A stretch of DNA of 44,393 nt. It comes from a virus. A model generated the notes under the pieces. The model ran no database searches. It had not been told where the DNA came from and saw nothing but the letters and a program-made list of their open reading frames with translations. Made by a program: the position numbers and the translations under genes. The stretch lies in the IMG/VR virus record IMGVR_UViG_3300035698_009618, positions 1 to 44,393 of that record. One strand, 5' to 3'. Shown piece by piece: positions 8,488-15,846 of the stretch. Within the stretch, counting starts at the first letter, position 1, and each line of letters begins with the position of its first letter.

Positions 8488-10092
8488 TTAGCCTTGGGTA
8501 ATACCACGATCCCTAGGAGCAGGCGGTGGTATCATATTGTTAGCTAGTAACAGGTGGCACTGTATCTCAGATGGGTACTCTAGCATTACACGACTAGCGT
8601 AACTTACTACATCCATAGAGTTATCAATGTTGTCCTTTTTCATAGGGTCAAATGCTTTGATCTCGTTGTAAAGTATACCGCGTACGTCTGGGTGAAGTAG
8701 CAGCAATGCGGGCTCGCCTTTGTAGCCAGTCATGCACTCCTTGAACATACTGAGGATAGCGCTGTTCTTGCTGGTAGCTCCACGGTCTATTAGTAGTATC
8801 TCGATACCCTCTATGTCTAACTCCTCTAGGTAGTACTCGAACCACTGTCCTAGGGAAGCCTGATAAGCATAACTCTCTATCGCGATAGCTGGGATGTTCT
8901 CTTCTAGACACCATGTTATTAAGTCCTGAACTAGTTGGGGAGCTGATACTTGGAACCGCTGTAACTTCTTAATGCAAGGACGTCCATCTATTACATCAAT
9001 TAGTCCTACCATCTGATCATCTGACTTAGCTTTACCTAAGCTAGGATCAATCATTAGGAATCTACCTTGCGGGTAAGTAGCATCAGTGAATGGGTAGTCA
9101 GGTACTCTCATAAGGTCAAAGTAACCTGAGTTAAACGCCTCGTCATCGTTCATAACCTCAGCTAGGAATACCTCTTCTACTCCAGCCTCTACATCTTCTT
9201 GGTACTCTTGTAGTAGTTGCGCTCTGGACTGTAAGTCTTCCCATAAGGATTCACCGTTAGCTAAGATACCACCAACTATGATTGATTCCCAGTGCTTAGA
9301 GTTCTTAAGGTTCTTTAAGTGGCAGCCGTAAATAGCTGGTATCTTACGTTGCGGGTCAGCTGCTTTAACTTCAGTCTTGCGATACATGTTACCTAGGTAT
9401 AGATAGCAGCAGAACTTAGGATCCTTAGCCTTCATAGCAGTACCACGGAACCACTCAATGTATTCCTTAGCTTGCTGTGGTGACTCAGCTGACTCCTTAG
9501 TCTGGCTATCATCGAATAACATTACATCAGGTCTGAAGAACTTCTCGTTAACACCACGAAAGCTGGAACCTTGTCCACGAGCCTTAATGATAATGTTACG
9601 ACCACGGAATCTGAATGACTTAGACTCAGCTTTGTTGTAGTTAGCATTGTCATCCCAGTTACCAAACAGGGTTCTAATGTTGTCAGAGTCAAGGATATCT
9701 ATTACATCGGATATCAGAGCCTCAGCTAGTGTTTGGCTAGCACATATAACTAAGACAAACTTACGCTTAGTAAATAGTACTATAAATACTATGAGTAACT
9801 TAAGGAATATAGTCTTACCGAAGCCACGTGGGATACCTAAGCCTAACTTAGGGAAGCCCCGCTCACCACTAACTAGCCCCGCGCACCTAGCCCAGAAGTA
9901 GATAAATAGTGGAGGGAACTCAAACTCCATAACATCCGGTATACTTAGAGCTGCTAGTATATTAAGCTCTCTAGCTCCATCCGCTACCTCACGAGCGTCA
10001 AACTCATAAGACTCAGCCTCCAGCTCACTGGCAGTTAACTCACGGGTACTAAGTGGGTTAGTTGACGACGAGCTGCCAGTAGTGGGTTGCAT
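8488..10092 (-). CDS. terL: Terminase large subunit
   Basis: This 534-residue packaging ATPase/nuclease has a Walker A at residues 86-94 (G-I-P-R-G-F-G-K-T) and a Walker B at 190-195 (V-M-L-F-D-D). An RNase H-like nuclease domain follows, with acidic residues in F-L-M-I-D349-P, in A-I-A-I-E406-S, and D490/D494 near the C-terminus. It pumps DNA into the prohead and cuts it. The ATG has a weak ribosome site (GGTAAAG). The gene overlaps by about 58 bases with a small upstream frame that may be translated first. Identification is firm. Confidence 0.95.
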   Translation of the reverse strand: MQPTTGSSSSTNPLSTRELTASELEAESYEFDAREVADGARELNILAALSIPDVMEFEFPPLFIYFWARCAGLVSGERGFPKLGLGIPRGFGKTIFLKLLIVFIVLFTKRKFVLVICASQTLAEALISDVIDILDSDNIRTLFGNWDDNANYNKAESKSFRFRGRNIIIKARGQGSSFRGVNEKFFRPDVMLFDDSQTKESAESPQQAKEYIEWFRGTAMKAKDPKFCCYLYLGNMYRKTEVKAADPQRKIPAIYGCHLKNLKNSKHWESIIVGGILANGESLWEDLQSRAQLLQEYQEDVEAGVEEVFLAEVMNDDEAFNSGYFDLMRVPDYPFTDATYPQGRFLMIDPSLGKAKSDDQMVGLIDVIDGRPCIKKLQRFQVSAPQLVQDLITWCLEENIPAIAIESYAYQASLGQWFEYYLEELDIEGIEILLIDRGATSKNSAILSMFKECMTGYKGEPALLLLHPDVRGILYNEIKAFDPMKKDNIDNSMDVVSYASRVMLEYPSEIQCHLLLANNMIPPPAPRDRGITQG

Positions 10093-10232
10093 GAGACTTT
10101 ACCATTGGTAGTTAGTTTATCGGTAGCAAACTTAACACGCTTGGATACTACCAAGGTTAGCTTTTCGTTGTTACTTAGAGTTCGCATTTTAGGTTCTCCT
10201 ACTTTGGGGAATCTTACTGCTAAGTTGTTCAT
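10035..10232 (-). CDS. Small basic protein overlapping terL start
   Basis: This 65-residue frame lies between the small and large terminase genes. Its ATG has a good AGGAAG site seven bases upstream, better than that of terL, and its end overlaps terL by about 58 bases in another frame. The product is basic (R-F-P-K-V-G, K-R-V-K-F, A-A-R-R-Q). It could be a real small protein or a leader whose translation controls terL. A shadow frame cannot be excluded. Confidence 0.42.
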   Translation of the reverse strand: MNNLAVRFPKVGEPKMRTLSNNEKLTLVVSKRVKFATDKLTTNGKVSCNPLLAARRQLTHLVPVS

Positions 10233-10301
10233 GGTAGTACTTCCTATAAGTTAATCAAAATTACTCAATTATCCAAGGTGTACTACTATGAGTAACCTGA
10301 G

Positions 10302-10883
10302 TTAGATATCTAGTTCAGCCACAGTTTGCGGCTCCTGTGCTAGTAAGTGTGTAAAGTTAACGTCAGCTTGAAGCTCCGACGCTGCTGAGGTCTTACGTAA
10401 GCTGTCAGCATCCATACTAACTAGTGGACGACCATCCACTTCTATTACTTCATTGAGCTGGTTATGCTGCACTTGTACTTCAGCTGACTTAAGCATAAAG
10501 GCCGGTAACCTTAGTTGTACATTACCTTCACCTACATTAAGTGGCTGCTCACCTGCTGCTCGCCTAGTCATGCTATTAAGGTTCTTCATGAATTGGTTAA
10601 GTAACGCTGGCTTAGCTAACATAGCCTGTAGGTAAACTTCTTCATTCTCAACTAGCAGTGAGCTAAACCGTTCTTCCAGCTTATCATAGTTGTTATCAAT
10701 AGTCTGGTAAGTTGACTGCTTATTGAGCCTACTTGCTGCTGTGAGATCCGCTAGCAATTTCTGATAGCTCTCATCACCCGCTAGCTGGCTGATATAGCCT
10801 TCTGTCACCCCTAGCGCCGTTGCTACATCTACCGCCTGCTGCCCTTGCGCCATCAATGTTGCTACCTGCCTTTTGATGCTCAT
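10302..10883 (-). CDS. terS: Probable terminase small subunit
   Basis: This 193-residue protein heads the leftward arm, just before terL. Residues 16-37 form a helix-turn-helix-like unit (V-D-V-A-T-A-L-G-V-T-E-G-Y-I-S-Q-L), as in small terminases that recognise packaging sites. A helical centre follows, and an acidic C-terminus that could contact TerL. A transcription factor is the main alternative, but size and position favour TerS. Confidence 0.68.
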   Translation of the reverse strand: MSIKRQVATLMAQGQQAVDVATALGVTEGYISQLAGDESYQKLLADLTAASRLNKQSTYQTIDNNYDKLEERFSSLLVENEEVYLQAMLAKPALLNQFMKNLNSMTRRAAGEQPLNVGEGNVQLRLPAFMLKSAEVQVQHNQLNEVIEVDGRPLVSMDADSLRKTSAASELQADVNFTHLLAQEPQTVAELDI

Positions 10884-10918
10884 TCGCCTGCCCCGTCACT
10901 GCTAAATTCAATACAGGA

Positions 10919-10947
10919 ATTATAACCTATATATAGAAGCAAGACTT
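10919..10947 (-). promoter_or_regulatory. Candidate leftward late promoter
   Basis: On the minus strand there is a perfect TATAAT (10,919-10,924), preceded by an AT-rich TATATATAGG stretch, with only a poor -35 (AAGTCT) 17 bases further up. It lies directly upstream of terS. The weak -35 suggests that late transcription needs an activator, but none is identified. Confidence 0.45.
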
Positions 10948-11114
10948 CTGGGTTAGCTAGAGACTGGTAGTTCAGTTGCGCTAGCCTAGTTACAGGCCGC
11001 TGGGGCTAGGTAACCTAAGTCTACTTTGGTAGCTGAGGTAGTTGTTGAGCTAACCTAAACCTGCCTAGTTGTTGTTGATGCATGAGTTAGTTATAGGTAA
11101 GATGCCGTTGAAAC

Positions 11115-11142
11115 TTTACAAAAATTTATAGGTTGCTATAAT
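11115..11142 (+). promoter_or_regulatory. Early promoter, sigma70 type
   Basis: TTTACA (11,115-11,120), a 16-base spacer and a perfect TATAAT (11,137-11,142) point rightward into the early arm. The spacer is AT-rich. This is probably a main early promoter read by host RNA polymerase. Confidence 0.7.
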
Positions 11143-11252
11143 AGGATAGCCGCCGCCCAGCATCAAAAAGGCTCTAGGGAGGGTACATAGCAGCTAGTAG
11201 TAGTAATAGTTGAATCATATAGCGAATAGGTCTAAGTAATTGAAATGAATAC

Positions 11253-11280
11253 TTGCCAGTAGCTGACAAGGTAGTATACT
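11253..11280 (+). promoter_or_regulatory. Second early promoter, sigma70 type
   Basis: TTGCCA, a 16-base spacer and TATACT lie just upstream of the first early gene. The two promoters in tandem would give strong early expression. Confidence 0.6.
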
Positions 11281-11328
11281 GATTGCCAAGGCCAGCAATA
11301 TTGCTAGCCAGAATCCAAGGATTACATT

Positions 11329-11523
11329 ATGCACAACTACACAAGAAATGAATTACTAGTTAACAGCTTGAGCCTGAGCTGGAATATTCGCAATGGATCA
11401 CAGCCTAGCTTTGCTGAGTTGCTAGCCCGGAAGGTTAACAGTTCTCCTAAGACTGTTAACAGCTTTTATAAGAATGCTAGGGTTCATCAAATTGATATTA
11501 CTTTGTTGCCTGGTAGCTGGTAG
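11329..11523 (+). CDS. First early protein, small, HTH-like
   Basis: This 64-residue protein is encoded directly after two promoters, with AAGGA upstream of the ATG. Residues about 26-50 (S-F-A-E-L-L-A-R-K-V-N-S-S-P-K-T-V) have the spacing of a helix-turn-helix, so a DNA-binding regulator is possible. The gene ends inside a four-fold 7-bp repeat that includes the TAG stop. Proteins in this place often interfere with the host early in infection; that is inference. Confidence 0.6.
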   Translation: MHNYTRNELLVNSLSLSWNIRNGSQPSFAELLARKVNSSPKTVNSFYKNARVHQIDITLLPGSW

Positions 11524-11538
11524 CTGGTAGCTGGTAGC
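11511..11538. repeat. 7-bp tandem repeat, four copies
   Basis: TGGTAGC is repeated four times without interruption across the stop codon of the first early gene. Copy-number change would alter the C-terminal residue pattern only slightly, because a TAG occurs in the repeat. Confidence 0.9.
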
Positions 11539-11617
11539 TATCTTAAAGGCTGTTAGTTGTTAGCAGTCTTTATAGATAGTTATAGGTCATTTCAAGTTGA
11601 AACGATTTATTGACTAT

Positions 11618-11646
11618 TTGACGGGGAGGCATATTCATGTAATAAT
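11618..11646 (+). promoter_or_regulatory. Possible promoter upstream of the second early gene
   Basis: TTGACG (11,618-11,623) is followed 16-17 bases later by TAATAAT. A GGGGAGG followed by ATG-TAA, a start directly followed by a stop, lies inside this element and is probably not translated if transcription starts downstream. Confidence 0.35.
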
Positions 11647-11701
11647 GTCACCTCTTTACCACCAACGGCAATTTTGCCAAAATTCTATAAGGTCTATGAC
11701 T

Positions 11702-12364
11702 ATGATTACTTTTAAAACTAACTACAACTTTCGCGCCATTGCTTCAACTGCGGGTAACTATGCAACACAGCTAGCTGAGTTTGCAGCCAATACTATAGCT
11801 TTTACTACCACCACCGAGGGTGAAGGGCCAACACTTAAAACTAGTATCAAACGTGACAGCTTCTCCGCTGAGTTACCCGAAATCAGCATTGAGGCCTTCG
11901 CGCTCGTTGAGCCCAATTTTGTACAAGGTCTGATTAATGACGTAGTGGAAGCAGCTGCTAGAAAGAAATTTGTTGATGAGTTGTTGCCGATCGACCTTGA
12001 AGCGTTAACGCCAGCCTTTATTATTGAGTCATTAGCTAGTCAACGTGCTGCCGGTGTTAGTCAGGATCAAGTTAAGGCATTCGCTAAGCTGGTTGTATCG
12101 GTACTGACAGAAGCTGGCACCAAGAAAGGCACCATTGATATAGTTGAAACAATGATACTTAAGAAATTCGGTAAAGCGGTACTTGGTACTTATAGCCGGT
12201 TCGAAAGCAGCTTTGATCAACTGTTAGCTAAAGCGGTAATGACCTTAGAAGGTCAATCAGATGAGGTGATTAACGAGCACACCGCAGTTGTTGAGATGAT
12301 TAGTAAGAACCTTGAAACATTCCAGACTGCTGAGCTAGAAGATATTGAACTGGATCTGGACTAG
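11702..12364 (+). CDS. Early protein, unknown, acidic C-terminus
   Basis: This protein has 220 residues when the ATG at 11,702 is used. That ATG has an AAGG nine bases upstream, whereas the longest open frame begins with a TTG at 11,597 and has no ribosome site. The N-terminal 60 residues are beta-like and the rest helical. It ends in an acidic, hydrophobic tail (I-E-L-D-L-D), like several other early proteins here. It is followed by a strong terminator. The family is not recognised. Confidence 0.7.
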   Translation: MITFKTNYNFRAIASTAGNYATQLAEFAANTIAFTTTTEGEGPTLKTSIKRDSFSAELPEISIEAFALVEPNFVQGLINDVVEAAARKKFVDELLPIDLEALTPAFIIESLASQRAAGVSQDQVKAFAKLVVSVLTEAGTKKGTIDIVETMILKKFGKAVLGTYSRFESSFDQLLAKAVMTLEGQSDEVINEHTAVVEMISKNLETFQTAELEDIELDLD

Positions 12365-12416
12365 TCAGGTAGTACCAGTTAGTTAGCTAGTACCAGTCAG
12401 TACCAGTTAGTACCCT
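12365..12416. repeat. Imperfect repeats of AGTACCAGTTAGT type
   Basis: Several imperfect copies of AGTACCAGT lie between a stop codon and the following terminator. They resemble the other short tandem repeats of the early arm. Confidence 0.7.
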
Positions 12417-12439
12417 AGCCGCTTAATTGCGGCTTTTTT
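12417..12439 (+). terminator. Rho-independent terminator
   Basis: The stem AGCCGC / GCGGCT surrounds the loop TTAATT and is followed by a run of six T. It ends the first early transcription unit. The core GCTTAATTGCGG is repeated in the terminator at 15,774. Confidence 0.9.
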
Positions 12440-12534
12440 GTGGCTGTTATTTGTGGCTGATAGTCTAGGCTAGTTATAGCTAATTAAGCCACTTAGTTAT
12501 AGCTAATAAGTGAACGAGTGATCCGAACCCAGAT

Positions 12535-12583
12535 GTATATTTTTACCCCCTACCATGCATCCATGGAATATGAGGCGAGTAAC
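12535..12583 (-). repeat. Left arm of a 49-bp inverted repeat
   Basis: This arm is the reverse complement of 12,844-12,892 at 38 of 49 positions by my alignment. Both ends are nearly perfect: GTTACTCGCC at the inner end and GGGGGTAAAA-N-TATAC at the outer end. The arm reads outward, to the left. Confidence 0.85.
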
Positions 12584-12750
12584 CTAATAACCAATAGCTC
12601 CTACTAGTTACCCGTCTACTGGCTATACTGGCTATAGCTAAGCACTAGGCTATAAGGTAAGTACTTGATATTCGATAAAATAAATTGCTCAGAATCCCGA
12701 CTTAGTTAGAACTAGTTATTAGGAATAGTAGCTACTAATTAGCCAGTTTG

Positions 12751-12848
12751 GTGAGTGAGTGAGTTAGTTAGGTTAGGTTGCCTAGGTTAGTTAGGTTAGG
12801 TTGCCTAGGTTGCCTAGGTTGCCTAGGTTAGTTACCTGAGTTAGTTAC
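12751..12848. repeat. Cluster of TTAGG / TTGCCTAGG tandem repeats
   Basis: About 100 bases are built from GAGT, GTTAGTTAGGTTAGG and TTGCCTAGG units, the last occurring at least four times, three of them in direct tandem. The cluster lies inside the inverted repeat pair and abuts its right arm. Confidence 0.9.
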
Positions 12849-12892
12849 TCGCCCCGAATTCCATCATCATATGGGAGGGGGTAAAATTATAC
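12844..12892 (+). repeat. Right arm of a 49-bp inverted repeat
   Basis: This is the partner of 12,535-12,583. It starts with GTTACTCGCC and ends with GGGGGTAAAATTATAC. TATACT at its end could serve as a -10 box, but no -35 is present, so an unknown factor binding the conserved part is possible. Confidence 0.85.
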
Positions 12893-12952
12893 TTGTTGGG
12901 ATAGACCGATAGATCACTTTTGATAGCTGGTTACAGGATGGGACTAGGGGTT

Positions 12953-12988
12953 AGTTAATGCTACCCAGCCAGTTAATGCTACCCAGCC
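12953..12988. repeat. 18-bp tandem duplication
   Basis: AGTTAATGCTACCCAGCC occurs twice in direct succession in the non-coding block. Confidence 0.9.
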
Positions 12989-13043
12989 TAGCCAGTCTAC
13001 CTAGTTAAGCCTAGACCACTAACCTGTAACTTGAAATTAATTC

Positions 13044-13072
13044 TTGACTTTGAAGTATAACTGTGATAGAAT
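13044..13072 (+). promoter_or_regulatory. Strong sigma70 promoter
   Basis: TTGACT, a 17-base spacer and TAGAAT lie 68 bases upstream of the small membrane-protein gene. It probably drives the operon starting at 13,140. Confidence 0.75.
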
Positions 13073-13139
13073 CATTTATCCGCTGCGAATTCGCGTGGGG
13101 GTTAAGGGTAGCTAGTAGCTACTCAAGGATACTAAAGTT

Positions 13140-13238
13140 ATGAGTGATAATGATAATGAAATAGTAACTATTATACTGGCTATAGCTATAGCTGTAATCA
13201 CAGCTAGCTTATTAATACTAGCTAATCACACTATTTAA
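13140..13238 (+). CDS. 32-residue single-span membrane peptide
   Basis: This short gene starts with ATG and has AAGGA ten bases upstream. An acidic N-terminus (S-D-N-D-N-E) is followed by an unbroken hydrophobic segment (residues about 8-28) and a short end. It is the first gene after a strong promoter, and the next gene has its own AAGGAAG 12 bases after this stop. A membrane-inserted early peptide, for example for host takeover or exclusion of other phages, is plausible but unproven. Confidence 0.65.
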   Translation: MSDNDNEIVTIILAIAIAVITASLLILANHTI

Positions 13239-13250
13239 GGAAGTAAAGTT

Positions 13251-14576
13251 ATGTCTAATACCCACGTTAAACCAACCAACCAGCCAGCCAACCAGCCAGC
13301 TAGCATTGATACTCAGATGATGCTAGCTAGTCAATCAGCTAGTGAGTCAATCAATGCTAAAGCTCCGCAATATGCATCAACCTATTGCAGGCTAAGCGGA
13401 GTTGAGTTGCAGCGAACCCCAGTTATATTTAGTAACGAGCGATCAATTCACTTTAGCAAGCACTGGATTTTTAATCAGAAGTTAGCGGGTGTCTTAGGCT
13501 ATCACTATGCACAAGCGGATAAGACTCACAGTCAACGCTCACTGCTAGCTTTAGCTATGATCACTCAACCTCATCTACTAGGCCAGAATATTACTATTAA
13601 ATTCCCCGCAATATTTAATGAGCTTAAACTTAAGCGTAACTATGGACAACTAGTTCTAGTTGTTAAATTCTTAGATAACCTATCTAAGGAACGTAGACAA
13701 GTATTTCTACGTCAATTGCCTAAGCTAACTAGTAACAGCTTTGCTATGTTAGACTTTGGTCAGTCACCGGATTATCAATCAGTTAAGCTAGGTGATGCGG
13801 TCTTAAACTATGTACTTGAAACGGTAACTGGGGCTATGTACTCGAATCTTAGTATGAAACATAGCTTAGATGAACTGACCACCGAATCCCAGATGCTTAA
13901 ACTTGAGCTAGAATTCCAAGCTAGCATCAAAGCATCCAACGCACAAGCTGGTATCCTTAAGTCTAACGATGCTCCTAAGTCAACACCGATTAGCGACTAC
14001 TGGCAGTATATATTCGAAGAACTAGCAGTAACCTTTGAGTTATCCGGTGAGTCATTCGAATCTTTGAAACGCCAGCTCAGGTATCCTACCAACTTAGCCA
14101 AGCTGAATGAATTAGCCAGCTATCTTAATGGTCTATACGAGTCTACTAAGATTCGCCAGCACGAGACTATACCCTCTATTCAATTCCGCAATGCATTACT
14201 AGAGGTTCGCACATTAGCAGAAGCTATTACTAATGCTCAGAATAACTTAGACCTTAGAACCTTAGCTACCCGGGAGGCTATAGAAGTTATAGCTACATCT
14301 TCTAGCTCCACTACCACTCTCCTTCCTGAGCCAGTTAGCCAGTTATCAACCGAGGCTAGCACTTCGCAAGCTGCTAAAGTCTTTGCAGGTTCACGACTAG
14401 GTAACATTATGTCGAAGCTGGCTAAGTCAACAGCTACCGCTACTGCTAAACGCAATCAGCAAGCTACCAAAGTAGAAACAACTGCTATTGACTTTATAGT
14501 ATCAATCACGCCAGCTACTGAAGCCCCAGCCACACTAGCAGGTATTGATGAATTAGACTTAGGAGATAACTCATAA
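13251..14576 (+). CDS. Large early protein, unknown
   Basis: This 441-residue protein has a low-complexity Asn/Gln/Pro N-terminus encoded by small repeats and a globular centre. From about residue 345 a Ser/Thr/Ala-rich, probably disordered tail contains N-I-M-S-K-L near residue 383, similar to the peptide motif seen in the phage helicase. It ends in an acidic E-L-D-L-G-D tail. It has an AAGGAAG ribosome site and overlaps the next gene by one base (TAATG). The family is not recognised; its position suggests a role in early DNA metabolism or host takeover. Confidence 0.75.
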   Translation: MSNTHVKPTNQPANQPASIDTQMMLASQSASESINAKAPQYASTYCRLSGVELQRTPVIFSNERSIHFSKHWIFNQKLAGVLGYHYAQADKTHSQRSLLALAMITQPHLLGQNITIKFPAIFNELKLKRNYGQLVLVVKFLDNLSKERRQVFLRQLPKLTSNSFAMLDFGQSPDYQSVKLGDAVLNYVLETVTGAMYSNLSMKHSLDELTTESQMLKLELEFQASIKASNAQAGILKSNDAPKSTPISDYWQYIFEELAVTFELSGESFESLKRQLRYPTNLAKLNELASYLNGLYESTKIRQHETIPSIQFRNALLEVRTLAEAITNAQNNLDLRTLATREAIEVIATSSSSTTTLLPEPVSQLSTEASTSQAAKVFAGSRLGNIMSKLAKSTATATAKRNQQATKVETTAIDFIVSITPATEAPATLAGIDELDLGDNS

Positions 14577-14848
14577 TGCCAACTACTACAATTAAACCAG
14601 CCAAGCCAGCATCAATAACAGTTAAGTTAACTGAGTCAATTGAGCCTCGCACCTATAAAATAGTAGCTACTAGTAATTTCCAATATGGTAGTTTACCGAT
14701 ATATGCTGACAGCTCAATCTTAGCACTGGTTAAAAAGCGTGGCACTAATGACTATCTATTGATAGTTAAGACCGAACCCACTACGCATCATAGATCCATT
14801 AACTCAGCTCTTAAATATTACGCCAAGGACAGAGGTTTTAAAGTATGA
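14576..14848 (+). CDS. Small basic early protein, unknown
   Basis: This 90-residue basic protein has beta-type sequence in its first two thirds and a helical, lysine-rich end. It is coupled to the genes on both sides by TAATG and ATGA overlaps, so the three genes are one translational unit. No family is recognised. Confidence 0.65.
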   Translation: MPTTTIKPAKPASITVKLTESIEPRTYKIVATSNFQYGSLPIYADSSILALVKKRGTNDYLLIVKTEPTTHHRSINSALKYYAKDRGFKV

Positions 14849-15162
14849 ATAACTTAGTCAATCTTAAATCATCCACTACTAATGTTATCCGTTGCCAGCA
14901 ACTACTTGAAGCTTTAGAGACTGAGACTGATAAGCATAGGCTATGGTTAAACGGTGATCATGGCCCTATCGTTAGCTATATCAATAGGGTTTACCGGCCA
15001 ACAAGCTCAAACCTAGGCCAACTTGCAACACTAGGCTGGTTTGCGGATCATACCGAGAGCCTAATGGTTAACTATGGTTACCAGGCTAGCTTGACAGCTT
15101 TTGCTAATTGGAAGCTAGCCCAGTTATACTCTGGCTATGCTACCGACTTAGCTATTGACTAA
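14845..15162 (+). CDS. Small early protein, unknown
   Basis: This 105-residue, largely helical protein has several tryptophans. Its start overlaps the previous stop, and it is the last gene before a new promoter. No motif is recognised. Confidence 0.6.
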   Translation: MNNLVNLKSSTTNVIRCQQLLEALETETDKHRLWLNGDHGPIVSYINRVYRPTSSNLGQLATLGWFADHTESLMVNYGYQASLTAFANWKLAQLYSGYATDLAID

Positions 15163-15171
15163 CAACATCTA

Positions 15172-15200
15172 TTGACTAACCCACTGAGCTACGCTATAAT
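15172..15200 (+). promoter_or_regulatory. Strong sigma70 promoter
   Basis: TTGACT (15,172-15,177), a 17-base spacer and a perfect TATAAT (15,195-15,200) lie just after a stop codon and about 33 bases before the metallopeptidase gene. This is one of the best promoters in the window. Confidence 0.82.
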
Positions 15201-15232
15201 GCTAGCTCAATCACCAAAGGATTAAAATTATT

Positions 15233-15724
15233 ATGACTCCATTACCGCGTAGTAACATCTTTAAATACTTACATCCGTTAGACATACCAGCTTATATAAT
15301 TACCAAAGAGCTAGCGCATTATCTAGCTGAGCTGGTAGGTACTAGTCACAAGCTAACTAGCTTTGAGCCTAAGCGCCGACCAACTGCCGGATGTGCTTTA
15401 GGCCTATGCTATAGTAATGGTATTATATCAATAACCTACCGATATAAACGTCATAGCTTATGGTTACCTAAACCCTTCACACTAGCTGAGGTTATAGCTA
15501 CCACAGCTCATGAGGTAGCGCACCTTACCCACTTTGATCATAGCCCAGCCTTTAGACGATTAGAGGCTAAGCTAGTTGAAGCATCTATTGACTGGGTAAT
15601 AGATAACCCTAGTAGCTACAACTTCAAGCCTAGCTTAGCCGATGATATCTATGAGGCAATGGAGCGCAAAGCTAAGTACAACCGCAACGTGGTAAGATTA
15701 TTACCTGTAACTTTAGATCTTTAG
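15233..15724 (+). CDS. SprT/YgjP-like zinc metallopeptidase
   Basis: This 163-residue protein has the zinc-binding motif H93-E94-V-A-H97, followed by T-H-F-D-H103-S-P-A-F-R-R. That fits the H-E-x-x-H...H pattern of SprT/SPRTN and YgjP/M48-type domains, with E94 catalytic. SPRTN-type proteases remove proteins crosslinked to DNA; YgjP-like proteins are less well understood. The gene has its own strong promoter and an AAGGA site and is followed by a terminator, so it is a single-gene unit. In a phage it could clear host proteins from DNA or degrade a specific host target. The enzyme class is well supported, the role not. Confidence 0.8.
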   Translation: MTPLPRSNIFKYLHPLDIPAYIITKELAHYLAELVGTSHKLTSFEPKRRPTAGCALGLCYSNGIISITYRYKRHSLWLPKPFTLAEVIATTAHEVAHLTHFDHSPAFRRLEAKLVEASIDWVIDNPSSYNFKPSLADDIYEAMERKAKYNRNVVRLLPVTLDL

Positions 15725-15739
15725 ACCTTTAGCTAACCA

Positions 15740-15769
15740 ACCAACCATCCTATAACCAACCATCCTATA
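15740..15769. repeat. 15-bp tandem duplication
   Basis: ACCAACCATCCTATA occurs twice in direct succession between the metallopeptidase stop codon and its terminator. Confidence 0.9.
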
Positions 15770-15773
15770 ACCT

Positions 15774-15795
15774 AACCTGCTTAATTGCGGGTTTT
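15774..15795 (+). terminator. Rho-independent terminator
   Basis: The stem AACCTGC / GCGGGTT (one T-G pair) has a TTAATT loop and four T. It shares the core GCTTAATTGCGG with the terminator at 12,417. Confidence 0.75.
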
Positions 15796-15846
15796 GTTCG
15801 TAGCACTGATTGCTAAATTATCCACTTAACTACGAGGTTATACATT

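Larger units (their letters stand above)
10884..11328. promoter_or_regulatory. Divergent promoter region between late and early arms
   Basis: This 445-base non-coding stretch separates the leftward structural arm from the rightward early arm and is the only divergent junction in the circle. I see two good rightward sigma70 promoters in it and one leftward perfect -10 with a poor -35. A GGGAGGG stretch lies near 11,177. No gene longer than about 17 codons is supported. Confidence 0.7.
12440..13139. other. Long non-coding block, candidate origin or control region
   Basis: About 700 bases between a terminator and a small membrane-protein gene show no supported gene on either strand. The block holds a 49-bp inverted repeat pair, a dense cluster of GTTAGTTAGG/TTGCCTAGG repeats between the arms, an 18-bp tandem duplication and a good sigma70 promoter at its right end. 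Such a layout is often seen at phage replication origins, but no initiator is known here. Confidence 0.55.

Noticed and set aside
8648-8914. 88-codon frame inside the large terminase gene
   Set aside because: It overlaps the conserved nuclease domain of TerL; the arginine-rich composition is typical of a shadow frame.
10960-11100. Possible tRNA in the divergent region
   Set aside because: G-rich hairpins are present, but no T-arm consensus, anticodon arm or acceptor pairing could be formed.
11597-11701. Longer version of the second early gene from a TTG start
   Set aside because: No ribosome site fits the TTG. The ATG at 11,702 has AAGG at good distance, and the extra residues look unlike the rest of the protein.
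12533-12607. 24-codon frame starting in the left arm of the inverted repeat
   Set aside because: No ribosome binding site and no conservation signal; it crosses an inverted repeat likely to have another function.
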